Source of the DNA: an uncultured Intestinimonas sp.
GTDB taxonomy: Bacteria; Bacillota_A; Clostridia; Oscillospirales; Oscillospiraceae
Assembly (NCBI GenBank): GCA_958435885.1
Contig: CAUBHZ010000068.1
Span: forward strand, 1-7,780
Length of the DNA stretch: 7,780 nucleotides
Direction: 5' to 3'
The notes beneath the pieces were generated by a model that saw only the letters and a program-made list of their open reading frames with translations, was not told the origin of the DNA and made no database searches. The translations under genes were made by a program, and so were the position numbers. This document shows positions 1 to 6,243 of the stretch, piece after piece (the stretch's first letter is position 1; each line of letters begins with the position of its first letter).

Positions 1-680
1 GCGGGGCGGCTCTCGCCATTTTCGAACCACACCCGGGTGGCATACACCCCATGGGCGGGCACCAGCACCCCTTCCGGGAAGTGCAGATTCACCGTGGGGA
101 AGCCCAGGGTGGAGCCCAGCTTCTTCCCGTGGCTCACCTTGTCGGTGAGCACGTGGGGGTGGCCCAGAAACTCCATGGCCCGCTCCATCTCCCCCTGGGC
201 AATGAGGGTACGGATGTAGGTGGAGGAGACGGTGATGCTCTCCATCTCCACCTTGGGGATGATGTCGCAGCCGATGCCCTGGGCCGCGCACAGCTCCTGG
301 AGCCGCTGGGGATTGCCCTCCCCCTTGTAGCCGAAGTGGAAGTCGTGGCCGGCCACCACATGGGCGGCGCCGTGCTCCTTCACCAGGTACTCGGTGACGA
401 AGTCCCGCCAGTCCATGCGCATCATGCTGTCGAAGTGGGCCACGATGACCTCCTGGATGCCGTAGAGCCGGCGCATCAGGTCGGCCCGGTCGGCGGCGGA
501 GTTGATGAGAGGGGTCACCGCGCCGGTGATCCGGCTGCCCGGGTGGGCGTCAAAGGTAAAGGCGGTGGGAATGAGGCCCTTCTGGGCCGACACATCCCGC
601 ACACGGCTCAGGAGGGCGCCGTGGCCCACGTGCACCCCGTCAAAAAAGCCCAGGGCGATGGCTCGTTTTGTCTCGTTCAA
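1..680 (-). CDS. ribF: Bifunctional riboflavin kinase / FMN adenylyltransferase, 3' end cut by window
   Basis: Makes FMN from riboflavin and ATP, then FAD from FMN and ATP, in the cytoplasm. I translated the minus strand from a TTG at 680; 226 residues are visible and the frame runs off the window. The N-terminal nucleotidyltransferase domain shows GFFDGVHVGH (residues 11-20, ATP-binding HxGH type), FTFDAHPG (41-48), GHDFHFG (111-117) and SSTYIR (152-157). The C-terminal kinase domain begins around 181 with the G-x-x-LG...GFPTVNL motif (to 199) and GVYA (211-214); most of that domain is outside. TTG is chosen because the frame has no ATG or GTG between the truB stop and the GFFDGVH motif, and a purine-rich GAGAG lies 9 bases upstream. 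This start gives a shorter N-terminus than the familiar RibF proteins. It follows truB by 28 bases, as is usual in this operon. Function is confident; the exact start is less so. Confidence 0.93.
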   Translation of the reverse strand, partial: MNETKRAIALGFFDGVHVGHGALLSRVRDVSAQKGLIPTAFTFDAHPGSRITGAVTPLINSAADRADLMRRLYGIQEVIVAHFDSMMRMDWRDFVTEYLVKEHGAAHVVAGHDFHFGYKGEGNPQRLQELCAAQGIGCDIIPKVEMESITVSSTYIRTLIAQGEMERAMEFLGHPHVLTDKVSHGKKLGSTLGFPTVNLHFPEGVLVPAHGVYATRVWFENGESRP

Positions 681-708
681 TGGGATCGTCTCTCTTTCCT
701 CTCCCGGC

Positions 709-1587
709 TCATACCGGGAAAAAGCTTTTGACCGTGATGAGTTTGCCCCGCTCAGCCCGGCACAGGGCCAGAAAGGTCTGGTCGCCGCCGTAGACCCGGT
801 ACTCCCCTTCCGGCAGGGCGGGCATCACCAGGGTCATGCCGTTGCGGAGCTTTTTCTCCTCCTCCGGCTTCAGGATCAGAATGGGGCGTCCGGCAAAGTA
901 GGCGTCCACCGGCAGCAGCAGGCTGTCCGCCTCTCCACGGTCGGCGGCGGCCTGGACGGCCTCCAGAGTCACCGCGTCGGCCAGGGTGAACCCGGCGGCC
1001 ATGGTCCGGCGCAGGGCACCCATACAGCCGCCGCAGCCCAAAGCCTCACCGATGTCGTGGCACAGGGTGCGGACGTAGGTCCCCTTGGAGCAGCGGACCC
1101 GCAGGCGGTAGTCCGCCGGACCGGTGGAGTCCAGCAGCTCCAGCTCGTAGATGCACACCGGGCGGGGCGCACGCTCCACCTCCTTGCCCTTTCGGGCCAG
1201 CTCGTAGAGCTTTTTTCCGCCGATTTTGATTGCGGAGTACATGGGCGGGATCTGCGTGATGTCCCCACGGAACCGGTCCAGCACCGCCAGTACCTGGTCC
1301 CGGTCTACCGTCACCGGCCGTTCTTCCACCACCTCACCGGTGGTATCCTGGGTATTTGTGATAACGCCCAGTTTAAGCTCCGCGATGTATTCCTTTTCGG
1401 ATTCAGAAGCGAACTCCACCGCCCGGGTGGCCCGGCCGATGAACACGGGCAGCACACCGGTGGCCATGGGGTCCAGGGTACCGGCGTGGCCCACACGCTT
1501 CTCGTGAAAGATGCCCCGCACCTTGGCGCACACATCCATACTGGTCCAGTCGGCGGGCTTATCGATGACCAAAATACCGTTAGGCAT
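709..1587 (-). CDS. truB: tRNA pseudouridine-55 synthase TruB
   Basis: Converts U55 in the T-loop of tRNAs to pseudouridine. The protein is 292 residues, normal for the family. It begins MPNGILVIDKP, shows the catalytic block GHAGTLDP (33-40, nucleophile Asp39), KEY (65-67), QIPPMYSA (112-119) and RCSKGTYVRTL (165-175); residues from about 235 form a short PUA-like tail. The ATG at 1587 is preferred over an in-frame TTG at 1635 because a GGGGAGG ribosome-binding site sits 7 bases upstream and because the known TruB N-terminus starts here. The start lies behind a 148-base hairpin-rich block and a second copy of its own first 21 codons, and it overlaps the stop of that leader frame by 8 bases (ATGCCTAA). 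It is followed 28 bases later by ribF. The coding sequence itself is intact. Confidence 0.96.
   Translation of the reverse strand: MPNGILVIDKPADWTSMDVCAKVRGIFHEKRVGHAGTLDPMATGVLPVFIGRATRAVEFASESEKEYIAELKLGVITNTQDTTGEVVEERPVTVDRDQVLAVLDRFRGDITQIPPMYSAIKIGGKKLYELARKGKEVERAPRPVCIYELELLDSTGPADYRLRVRCSKGTYVRTLCHDIGEALGCGGCMGALRRTMAAGFTLADAVTLEAVQAAADRGEADSLLLPVDAYFAGRPILILKPEEEKKLRNGMTLVMPALPEGEYRVYGGDQTFLALCRAERGKLITVKSFFPV
1525..1587 (-). repeat. Direct repeat, downstream copy (start of intact truB)
   Basis: This is the partner of 1736-1798 and forms codons 1-21 of the working truB gene. The two copies are 211 bases apart in register, which is 1 modulo 3. The frame opened by the upstream copy therefore meets the downstream ATG in the same relative frame in which nrnA meets the upstream ATG. 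Confidence 0.9.
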
Positions 1588-1735
1588 GACATAACCTCCC
1601 CGTGCGCCAAGGTCCGGCGCATTTGCGCCGTTCAAGCGTTTTGCCCTTGGGCAAAACCTTGCCGCAGGCGGAATTCACTTCCGCCGAGGATGTCAAATCA
1701 GTTCCGGGATCCCCATGGGCGCTCCGTGCCCATGG
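1588..1735. repeat. 148-base hairpin-rich block between the two truB starts (possible palindromic mobile repeat)
   Basis: Four perfect inverted repeats follow one another, given in plus-strand order. CGGCGCA/TGCGCCG lies at 1615-1621/1624-1630. GTTTTGCCC/GGGCAAAAC lies at 1638-1646/1649-1657, extendable by CAAG/CTTG around a one-base bulge. GGCGGAA/TTCCGCC lies at 1667-1673/1679-1685. CCCCATGGGC/GCCCATGGGG lies at 1711-1720/1728-1737, reaching two bases into the upstream repeat copy. This density of short palindromes is typical of REP/MITE-like intergenic repeats or of structured leader RNA. No transposase and no clear terminal inverted repeat bounding the whole block is visible. None of the stems is followed by a T-run, so they do not look like ordinary terminators. 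Identity as a dispersed element is inference. Confidence 0.6.
1595..1601 (-). promoter_or_regulatory. truB ribosome-binding site
   Basis: GGGGAGG on the minus strand lies 7 bases before the ATG at 1587. It decides the truB start against the longer in-frame reading that begins in the hairpin block. It sits in the non-duplicated sequence, so this site came with the block or with the downstream copy and was not copied from the nrnA-truB junction. Confidence 0.8.
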
Positions 1736-1798
1736 GGCGCACACGTCCATACTGGTCCAATCGGATGGTTTATCGATGACAAGAATTCCGTTAGGCAT
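1736..1798 (-). repeat. Direct repeat, upstream copy (truB codons 1-21)
   Basis: These 63 bases match 1525-1587 at 55 positions. The eight differences fall in codons 4, 6 (two), 10, 11, 12, 13 and 18; only codon 12 changes the amino acid (Ser versus Ala). Similarity starts exactly at the ATG, since the bases before the two ATGs differ, and ends after codon 21. Confidence 0.9.
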
Positions 1799-2741
1799 CG
1801 GCCTGCACCTTCCGGATGGCGGCCAGGATGGCCGCCTTGGCCTCTTCCACGGTGCCGGACACCGTACAGCCGGCGGCGGCGGCGTGGCCGCCGCCCCCCA
1901 GCAGGGCACAGACCTTGGTGGCGTTGAGGGTCTCGTCGGTGCGGACGGACAGCTTGCAGGACCCGCCCTTCAGCTCCCGGATGGTCACCGAGGTATGGAC
2001 CCCCTCCAGCTGACCCACGAAGGCGGCGATGTCCTCGGCGTCCGCCTCGTCGGCCTCCAGCCGGGCCATGTCGGCCAGGCCGATGGCGGCGATGGCAATG
2101 GCGCCGTCGTCGTGGAGGTCCATGGTGTCCACGATGAGGGACTCCAGCCGCAGCCGCTTCAGGCTCTTGGTGCGGAAGTGACGCTTGTTGGCCTTCTGGG
2201 CGTCAATGCCGGTGGCCATCAGGTCGGCGGCCACCCGGTGGGTGGCCGGAGTGGTGTTGCTGTACTGGAAGCAGCCGGTGTCGGTGGACACCGCCACATA
2301 GAGGGGCAGGGCCGCCGCCGGGGACACCGGACCCCACTGGCATATGAGGTCGTAGATGAGCTCGCCGCAGGCCGCCCGCCCGGCGTCCAGGCAGGTCTCC
2401 TTGGCAAAGTACTCCTGGGAGGGGTGGTGGTCGATGGCCAGGTCGATGCCCTGCCGGAGCCAGACCTCACCGGCCGGGGTGAAGAGGCTCTTGCCGGCGA
2501 TGTCCACCGACACCACAAAGGCGGGCTGGAAGCCCTCCGGAGCCAGATAGCCCTCCAGGTAGGGGGTGAACAGGCGGGTGGCGTCCTCGTTGGGGAGGAC
2601 CCAGGCCGTCTTGCCCTGCTCCCGCAGGGCCTGGCACAGACCCACGGCGCAGCCGATGGTGTCCCCGTCGGGCCGCTTGTGGGTCAGGATAAGAATGTCA
2701 TTTTGCCGCAGCAGCAGCGTTGCCGCCTCTCTGTAGTCCAT
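1791..2741 (-). CDS. nrnA: DHH/DHHA1 bifunctional oligoribonuclease / 3',5'-pAp phosphatase
   Basis: Degrades short RNA oligomers from the final stage of RNA decay and dephosphorylates pAp to AMP; a cytoplasmic, Mn-dependent family. The 316 residues match the family length. The DHH domain shows motif I THKRPDGDTIG (20-30, with DGD where many members have DAD), the motif II Asp in SVDIA (Asp80), DHH at 104-106 and the motif IV Asp in STDTG (Asp154). The C-terminal DHHA1 substrate domain carries GGGGH (282-286). The ATG at 2741 has GAGGTG about 10 bases upstream, overlapping the rbfA stop; the gap to rbfA is 12 bases. The 3' end overlaps the truncated truB start by 8 bases (ATGCCTAA), suggesting translational coupling. 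nrnA between rbfA and truB is a common clostridial arrangement. Confidence 0.94.
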   Translation of the reverse strand: MDYREAATLLLRQNDILILTHKRPDGDTIGCAVGLCQALREQGKTAWVLPNEDATRLFTPYLEGYLAPEGFQPAFVVSVDIAGKSLFTPAGEVWLRQGIDLAIDHHPSQEYFAKETCLDAGRAACGELIYDLICQWGPVSPAAALPLYVAVSTDTGCFQYSNTTPATHRVAADLMATGIDAQKANKRHFRTKSLKRLRLESLIVDTMDLHDDGAIAIAAIGLADMARLEADEADAEDIAAFVGQLEGVHTSVTIRELKGGSCKLSVRTDETLNATKVCALLGGGGHAAAAGCTVSGTVEEAKAAILAAIRKVQADA

Positions 2742-2753
2742 GTTCCGGGCACC

Positions 2754-3092
2754 TCACTTGTCCAGCTTTTCGATGAGCTCCAGGATGTGGGCGCCCTCGG
2801 CGATGGAGTCGTCGGCCACGAAGGTGAGCTCGGGGGTATACCGGAGCTGGAGGGACCGGCCCAGCTCCCGGCGCAGATAGCCGCCAGCCGACTTGAGGCC
2901 CTTGACCACCTCTTTGACGTCGCTCTTGTCCAGCATGCTCACGTAGACCTTGGCGTACCGCAGGTCGGGGGCGGTGTCCACCGCCGTGATGGAGACCAGC
3001 CCGTGGACCCGGGGGTCCTTCACGGTCCGGATCAGGGCCGAGAGCTCCCGCTGGATCTCCTCGTTGATGCGTCCGATACGATTGCTTGCCAT
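2754..3092 (-). CDS. rbfA: Ribosome-binding factor A
   Basis: Assists late 30S subunit maturation and processing of the 16S rRNA 5' end, and is important in the cold. The 112-residue protein has the single type-II KH fold typical of RbfA: the N-terminal helix RIGRINEEIQRELS, the first strands around DPRVHGLVSIT, the strand YAKVYVS, then the helix region with SAGGYLRRELG and the strand TPELTFVADDS. The ATG at 3092 is preceded by AGGAG (3099-3103) with a 6-base spacer. The gene follows infB after a 93-base spacer containing a stem-loop and precedes nrnA by 12 bases. It lacks the longer C-terminal tail of proteobacterial RbfA, as is normal for Firmicutes. Confidence 0.95.
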   Translation of the reverse strand: MASNRIGRINEEIQRELSALIRTVKDPRVHGLVSITAVDTAPDLRYAKVYVSMLDKSDVKEVVKGLKSAGGYLRRELGRSLQLRYTPELTFVADDSIAEGAHILELIEKLDK

Positions 3093-3112
3093 ATTTTTCT
3101 CCTATCAAGCAT

Positions 3113-3159
3113 ACAGACCCGTCCCCTCCTCAAATGACTTGGGGATGGAACGGGTCTGT
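3113..3159. terminator. 10-bp stem-loop in the infB-rbfA spacer, terminator-like only on the plus strand
   Basis: ACAGACCCGT (3113-3122) pairs with ACGGGTCTGT (3150-3159), with an inner CCCC/GGGG (3123-3126/3141-3144). On the plus strand the stem is followed by a T-rich run (TTTGGTTGTGTTTCTTTTC), resembling a Rho-independent terminator. On the operon strand the stem is followed by TATGCTTGATAGG, with no U-run, and is preceded by an A-rich stretch. It could stop antisense transcription entering infB, or be an RNA processing or stabilising hairpin in the operon mRNA. Confidence 0.5.
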
Positions 3160-3185
3160 TTGGTTGTGTTTCTTTTCAGGTGAGA

Positions 3186-5573
3186 TTACACTTCAATCTG
3201 CTCCATCAGGTAGGCCTCCACGATATCGCCTTCCTTGATATCCTGGAACTTCTCGAACGTAATGCCACATTCGTAGCCCTGGGCGACCTCCTTCACGCTG
3301 TCCTTGAAGCGCTGGAGGGAGGCGATGGCGCCGTCGTAGATGACGATGTTGTCCCGCAGCAGGCGCATCTGGGCGCCGCGCTGCATCTTGCCCTCGGTGA
3401 CGTAGCAACCGGCCACCATGCCCACGCCGGTGATGCGGAAGACGTTGCGGACCTCGGCCCGGCCCAGGTCCACTTCCTTGAACTTGGGCGCCAGCATGCC
3501 CTTCATGGCGGCCTCGATCTCGTTGATGGCGTCGTAGATGACCCTGTACATCCGCATATCCACCTTCATGCGGGCGGCGGAGTCCCGGGCGTTGTTGTCG
3601 GGACGGACGTTGAAGCCCACGATGATGGCGCCGGAGGTGGCGGCCAGCATAACGTCGCTCTCGCTGATGGCGCCCACGGCGCAGTGGATGACCCGGACCC
3701 GGACCTCCTCGTTGGAGATCTTCTCCAGGGAGGACTTCACGGCCTCGGCGGAGCCCTGGACGTCGGCCTTGACGATGATGTTCAGATTCTTCATCTCGCC
3801 GGCCTGGATCTGGCTGAAGAGGTCCTCCAGGGACACCTTCTGACCCACGGGGCCGTTGAGCCGGTCCTTCTGCTCCTGCTTGCGCTGCTCCACCAGCTCA
3901 CGGGCCATGCGCTCGTCGGCCACGGCGTGGAAGTCGTCGCCGGCGCCGGGCACCTCGCCCATGCCGATGATCTCCACGGGCACAGAGGGGCCGGCCTCGG
4001 TGACCTTCTCGCCCCGGGCGTTGGTCATGGCGCGGACACGGCCCACGGCGGTGCCGGCGATGATGATGTCGCCCTGGTGCAGGGTGCCGTTCTGGACCAG
4101 CAGGGTGGCCACGGGGCCGCGGCCCTTGTCCAGCCGGGCCTCGATGACGGCGCCGTGGGCGGAGCGGTTGGGGTTGGCCTTGAGCTCCTGCATCTCGGCG
4201 GTCAGGTTGACCATCTCCAGCAGATTGTCGATGCCCTCGCCGGTCTTGGCGGAGATGGGGCAGATGATGGTCTCGCCGCCCCACTCCTCGGGCACCAGCT
4301 CATACTTGGTGAGCTGCTCCTTGATGCGCTCGGGGTTGGCGTCCGGCTTATCCATCTTGTTGATGGCCACGATGATGGGGATATTGGCGGCCTTGGCGTG
4401 GTTGATGGACTCGATGGTCTGGGGCATGATGCCGTCGTCGGCGGCCACAACCAGGATGGCCACGTCGGTGATCATGGCACCCCGAGCCCGCATGGCGGTA
4501 AAGGCCTCATGGCCGGGGGTGTCCAGGAAGGTGATGGGCTTGCCATGGACCTCCACCTGATAGGCGCCGATGTGCTGGGTGATGCCGCCGGCCTCGCCGG
4601 CAGCCACGTGGGCGTGACGGATATAGTCCAGCAGGGAGGTCTTGCCGTGGTCGACGTGGCCCATGACCACCACCACGGGGGCGCGGGGCACCAGGTCCTC
4701 CTCCTTGTCCTCGGCGGTGTCGATGAGCTTCTCCTCGATGGTGACGATGACCTCGTGCTCCACCTTGCAGCCCATCTCCTCGGCGATGATGGCGGCGGTC
4801 TCGTAGTCGATGACGTCGGAGAGGGAGGCCATGACGCCGTTCTTGATGAGGCACTTGACCACCTCGGCGCCGGTCTTCTTCATGCGGGAGGCCAGCTCGC
4901 CCACGGCGATCTCGTCGGGGATCTTGACCACCAGGGGGTGTTTTTTGGCGATCTCGGCCTGGAGGCGACGCATCTTCTCCTGCTCCTCCGCCCGGCGCTT
5001 GCTGCCCTGGAAGCCGCCGCCCCGGCGCTGCTGGTTCCGGCCCTGGAACTTCTGCTTGCCGGCCTGCATCTGCTTGGTCTTGCCGGCGGCCAGGTCCTCC
5101 AGCCGCTGGTCGTACTTCTCCAGGTTCACGTTGCCGCTCTTCCGGGTGTCCACGATCTTCTTCTCGGGGACCTTCCGGCTGACGGTGTTCTGCTGGGGCG
5201 CGCTCTGAGCGGGCTTCTGGGCAGGCTGCTGCTGGGGCTGCTGGCCCTTGCCGCCGTTGTTGTTGGGCTTGCCGCCGTCCTGAGCGGCGCCGCCGGCAGG
5301 CTTCTCCGCCCCCTTCTGGGGCGCGGGCGCCGCCTTGGGCGCGGCGGCGGGCTTGGGCTCGTGATAGGTGTCGGCAAAGATGCTCTCGATGCTCTGGACC
5401 TGGTTGTTCTGGGTCAGGTAGTCGAAGAGGATGGCCAGCTCGCCGTCCTCCAGCACCTGCATGTTGTTCTTGGGTGCCTCCCCGTACTTGCCCAGAATGT
5501 TGATGATCTCCTTGGGCGTGCGGTCAAAATCCTTGGCCACATCCCGAACTCTGTACTTGATCAGACTACTCAA
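3186..5573 (-). CDS. infB: Translation initiation factor IF-2
   Basis: GTPase that delivers initiator tRNA to the 30S subunit and promotes subunit joining. The 795 residues include an N-terminal IF2_N module (about 1-53), a low-complexity linker rich in A, P, Q, G and K (about 71-200), a second IF2_N region (about 213-265), and the G domain with G1 GHVDHGKT (305-312), G2 GGITQHIG (329-336), G3 DTPGH (351-355), G4 NKMD (405-408) and G5 SAK (441-443). Domain II, the IF-2 specific domain and the C-terminal tRNA-binding barrel follow to the end. The start is a TTG at 5573, fixed by a GGAGGG site 7 bases upstream and by the family N-terminus; no upstream ATG fits. A 133-base leader with a strong hairpin separates it from ylxQ, so infB is probably tuned separately from the genes before it. 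Confidence 0.97.
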   Translation of the reverse strand: MSSLIKYRVRDVAKDFDRTPKEIINILGKYGEAPKNNMQVLEDGELAILFDYLTQNNQVQSIESIFADTYHEPKPAAAPKAAPAPQKGAEKPAGGAAQDGGKPNNNGGKGQQPQQQPAQKPAQSAPQQNTVSRKVPEKKIVDTRKSGNVNLEKYDQRLEDLAAGKTKQMQAGKQKFQGRNQQRRGGGFQGSKRRAEEQEKMRRLQAEIAKKHPLVVKIPDEIAVGELASRMKKTGAEVVKCLIKNGVMASLSDVIDYETAAIIAEEMGCKVEHEVIVTIEEKLIDTAEDKEEDLVPRAPVVVVMGHVDHGKTSLLDYIRHAHVAAGEAGGITQHIGAYQVEVHGKPITFLDTPGHEAFTAMRARGAMITDVAILVVAADDGIMPQTIESINHAKAANIPIIVAINKMDKPDANPERIKEQLTKYELVPEEWGGETIICPISAKTGEGIDNLLEMVNLTAEMQELKANPNRSAHGAVIEARLDKGRGPVATLLVQNGTLHQGDIIIAGTAVGRVRAMTNARGEKVTEAGPSVPVEIIGMGEVPGAGDDFHAVADERMARELVEQRKQEQKDRLNGPVGQKVSLEDLFSQIQAGEMKNLNIIVKADVQGSAEAVKSSLEKISNEEVRVRVIHCAVGAISESDVMLAATSGAIIVGFNVRPDNNARDSAARMKVDMRMYRVIYDAINEIEAAMKGMLAPKFKEVDLGRAEVRNVFRITGVGMVAGCYVTEGKMQRGAQMRLLRDNIVIYDGAIASLQRFKDSVKEVAQGYECGITFEKFQDIKEGDIVEAYLMEQIEV

Positions 5574-5580
5574 ATAAATT

Positions 5581-5586
5581 CCCTCC
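5581..5586 (-). promoter_or_regulatory. infB ribosome-binding site deciding a TTG start
   Basis: GGAGGG on the minus strand sits 7 bases before TTG at 5573-5571. The strong site compensates for the weak initiation codon and fixes the N-terminus as (M)SSLIKYRV. Confidence 0.8.
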
Positions 5587-5597
5587 GTTGATCGTTG

Positions 5598-5656
5598 GGA
5601 TCACTTCAATACGAAAACCCGGAGCGGAGATCCGGACTTGCGTATTGAAGCGATCC
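5598..5656 (-). promoter_or_regulatory. infB leader hairpin (16-bp stem with inner stem)
   Basis: On the minus-strand RNA, GGATCGCTTCAATACG (5656-5641) pairs with CGTATTGAAGTGATCC (5613-5598) over 16 positions with one G-U wobble. Inside it CCGGA and TCCGG (5635-5631/5623-5619) form a further 5-bp stem around a 7-base loop. The wobble is allowed only on the operon strand; the plus-strand RNA would have an A-C mismatch there. That favours a role in the infB mRNA leader. No U-run follows, so it is not a simple terminator. It ends 11 bases before the GGAGGG site. Possible roles are an RNase III cleavage site, an mRNA stabiliser or a protein-binding site. The remaining leader (5657-5706) holds only a small GCCGC/GCGGC hairpin. 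Confidence 0.6.
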
Positions 5657-5706
5657 GCGGGCCGTTGCTTCCTTCCTGCCGCCTCCGCGGCCTCATCTGT
5701 ACCCCT

Positions 5707-6243
5707 TCACGTCACGTGACGCCCTCCTCCGCGCTTTGTACCCTTCCCGGGACCTTTCCGCACCTGCTTCTTCCGGCCGGACGCCTTGCCGGGCGCCGCC
5801 GGTCTGGCGGGGGCGGCCCAGGGCTTGGCCGCCGCCCGCTCCAGCTTCTTCTCATGCCGCCGCTGCTCCTTCTGCCGCTGGAGGGCCCGCTGGGCCTTCT
5901 CCTCCAGGGCGGCGGACGTCTCGCCGTACTGCTCCCCGTCGGCCTCCGCCAGCTTGCGGGCGAAGGAGGCCGCCAGGCCGTAGTCGGTGAGGGCCAGCAT
6001 GGCGCAGGAGGAGCGGCCCACAGAAAGGCCCAGCTCCCCCTTGGTATAGGGGCTCTGGAGGACGGGCACCCCAGCGGACAGGGCGAAGTGTGAGGCCCGG
6101 CGCAGGGTGTTGTCGGCGGCGTCGGAGGCCAGCACCACCAGCCGGGCCTTGTGCGCCCGGGTGGCGGCGGCCACAGGCTCCTCGCCCACCTCCACGCGGC
6201 CGCCCTTCCGGGCCAGGCCGATGAGCCGCAGCGCGTTATCCAT
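5707..6243 (-). CDS. ylxQ: L7Ae/L30e-family RNA-binding protein YlxQ with long basic tail
   Basis: YlxQ proteins are L7Ae-like RNA-binding proteins of about 100 residues with an unsettled cellular role. Residues 1-105 match that fold: NALRLIGLARKGGRVEVG (3-20), a central strand LVVLASDAADNT (35-46), then SAGVPVLQSPYTKGELG (56-72), GRSSCAMLAL (77-86) and D-Y-G-L-A (87-91). From about 106 to 178 there is an extra segment: a charged helix rich in E, K, R and Q (111-140, possible coiled coil), then an A/P/G/K/R-rich, probably disordered tail ending GGGRHVT. This makes the protein nearly twice the usual length. The start ATG at 6243 overlaps the rnpM stop by 8 bases (ATGGATAA), indicating coupling. 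The tail probably adds nonspecific RNA or ribosome affinity; this is inference. Confidence 0.88.
   Translation of the reverse strand: MDNALRLIGLARKGGRVEVGEEPVAAATRAHKARLVVLASDAADNTLRRASHFALSAGVPVLQSPYTKGELGLSVGRSSCAMLALTDYGLAASFARKLAEADGEQYGETSAALEEKAQRALQRQKEQRRHEKKLERAAAKPWAAPARPAAPGKASGRKKQVRKGPGKGTKRGGGRHVT

Larger units (their letters stand above)
1520..1613 (-). other. 12-base inverted repeat bracketing the truB ribosome-binding site and start
   Basis: On the minus-strand RNA, ACCTTGGCGCAC (1613-1602) lies directly before the GGGGAGG site, and its exact complement GTGCGCCAAGGT (1531-1520) lies in truB codons 19-23. Pairing would close a loop holding the ribosome-binding site and the ATG. 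It could lower or gate truB initiation unless ribosomes arriving from the leader frame open it. Only the inverted repeat is seen; the regulatory role is inferred. Confidence 0.5.
1580..1798 (-). pseudogene. Truncated second truB start, read through the insert as a 72-residue leader frame
   Basis: The frame begins with an ATG at 1798 that overlaps the nrnA stop by 8 bases (ATGCCTAA), with AAGGTG about 9 bases upstream. Its first 21 residues match the TruB N-terminus (MPNGILVIDKP, DWTSMDV) with one change, Ser12 for Ala. After residue 21 all TruB similarity ends and about 51 unrelated residues encoded by the hairpin block follow, ending in a TAA at 1580-1582 inside the truB start, again as ATGCCTAA. 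There is no catalytic domain, so it cannot be a pseudouridine synthase. It is either a remnant of the original truB start or a translated leader that carries ribosomes from nrnA to truB. I do not recognise the residues after 21 and claim no function for them. Confidence 0.7.

Noticed and set aside
1588..1635. Longer truB reading starting at an in-frame TTG at 1635
   Set aside because: The 16 extra residues come from the hairpin block, do not belong to TruB, and the ATG at 1587 has its own strong ribosome-binding site.
1691..1696. Perfect TTGACA (-35-like) on the minus strand inside the hairpin block
   Set aside because: The bases 15-18 downstream (around GAATTCCGC) do not resemble a -10 box, so a promoter is not supported.
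502..1779. 425-codon plus-strand open frame opposite ribF and truB
   Set aside because: Antisense shadow; TruB and RibF motifs are unmistakable on the minus strand.
1602..3137. 511-codon plus-strand open frame opposite nrnA and rbfA
   Set aside because: It lies antisense to two genes with clear catalytic and fold motifs; the product is G/H/V/L-rich and has no recognisable family.
5300..5363. Low-complexity stretch of GCC/GGC-rich triplets within infB
   Set aside because: It is the ordinary A/P/G/Q-rich flexible linker of IF2 and not an independent repeat element.
3180..5591. 803-codon plus-strand open frame opposite infB
   Set aside because: It mirrors infB exactly. The product is a low-complexity string of H, D, G, L, V and A with no domain, as expected when GC-rich codons avoid the antisense stop triplets.
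5710..5721. 12-base palindrome CGTCACGTGACG at the ylxQ 3' end
   Set aside because: It lies within the last ylxQ codons, has no loop or U-run, and looks like a chance palindrome or at most a restriction-type site.
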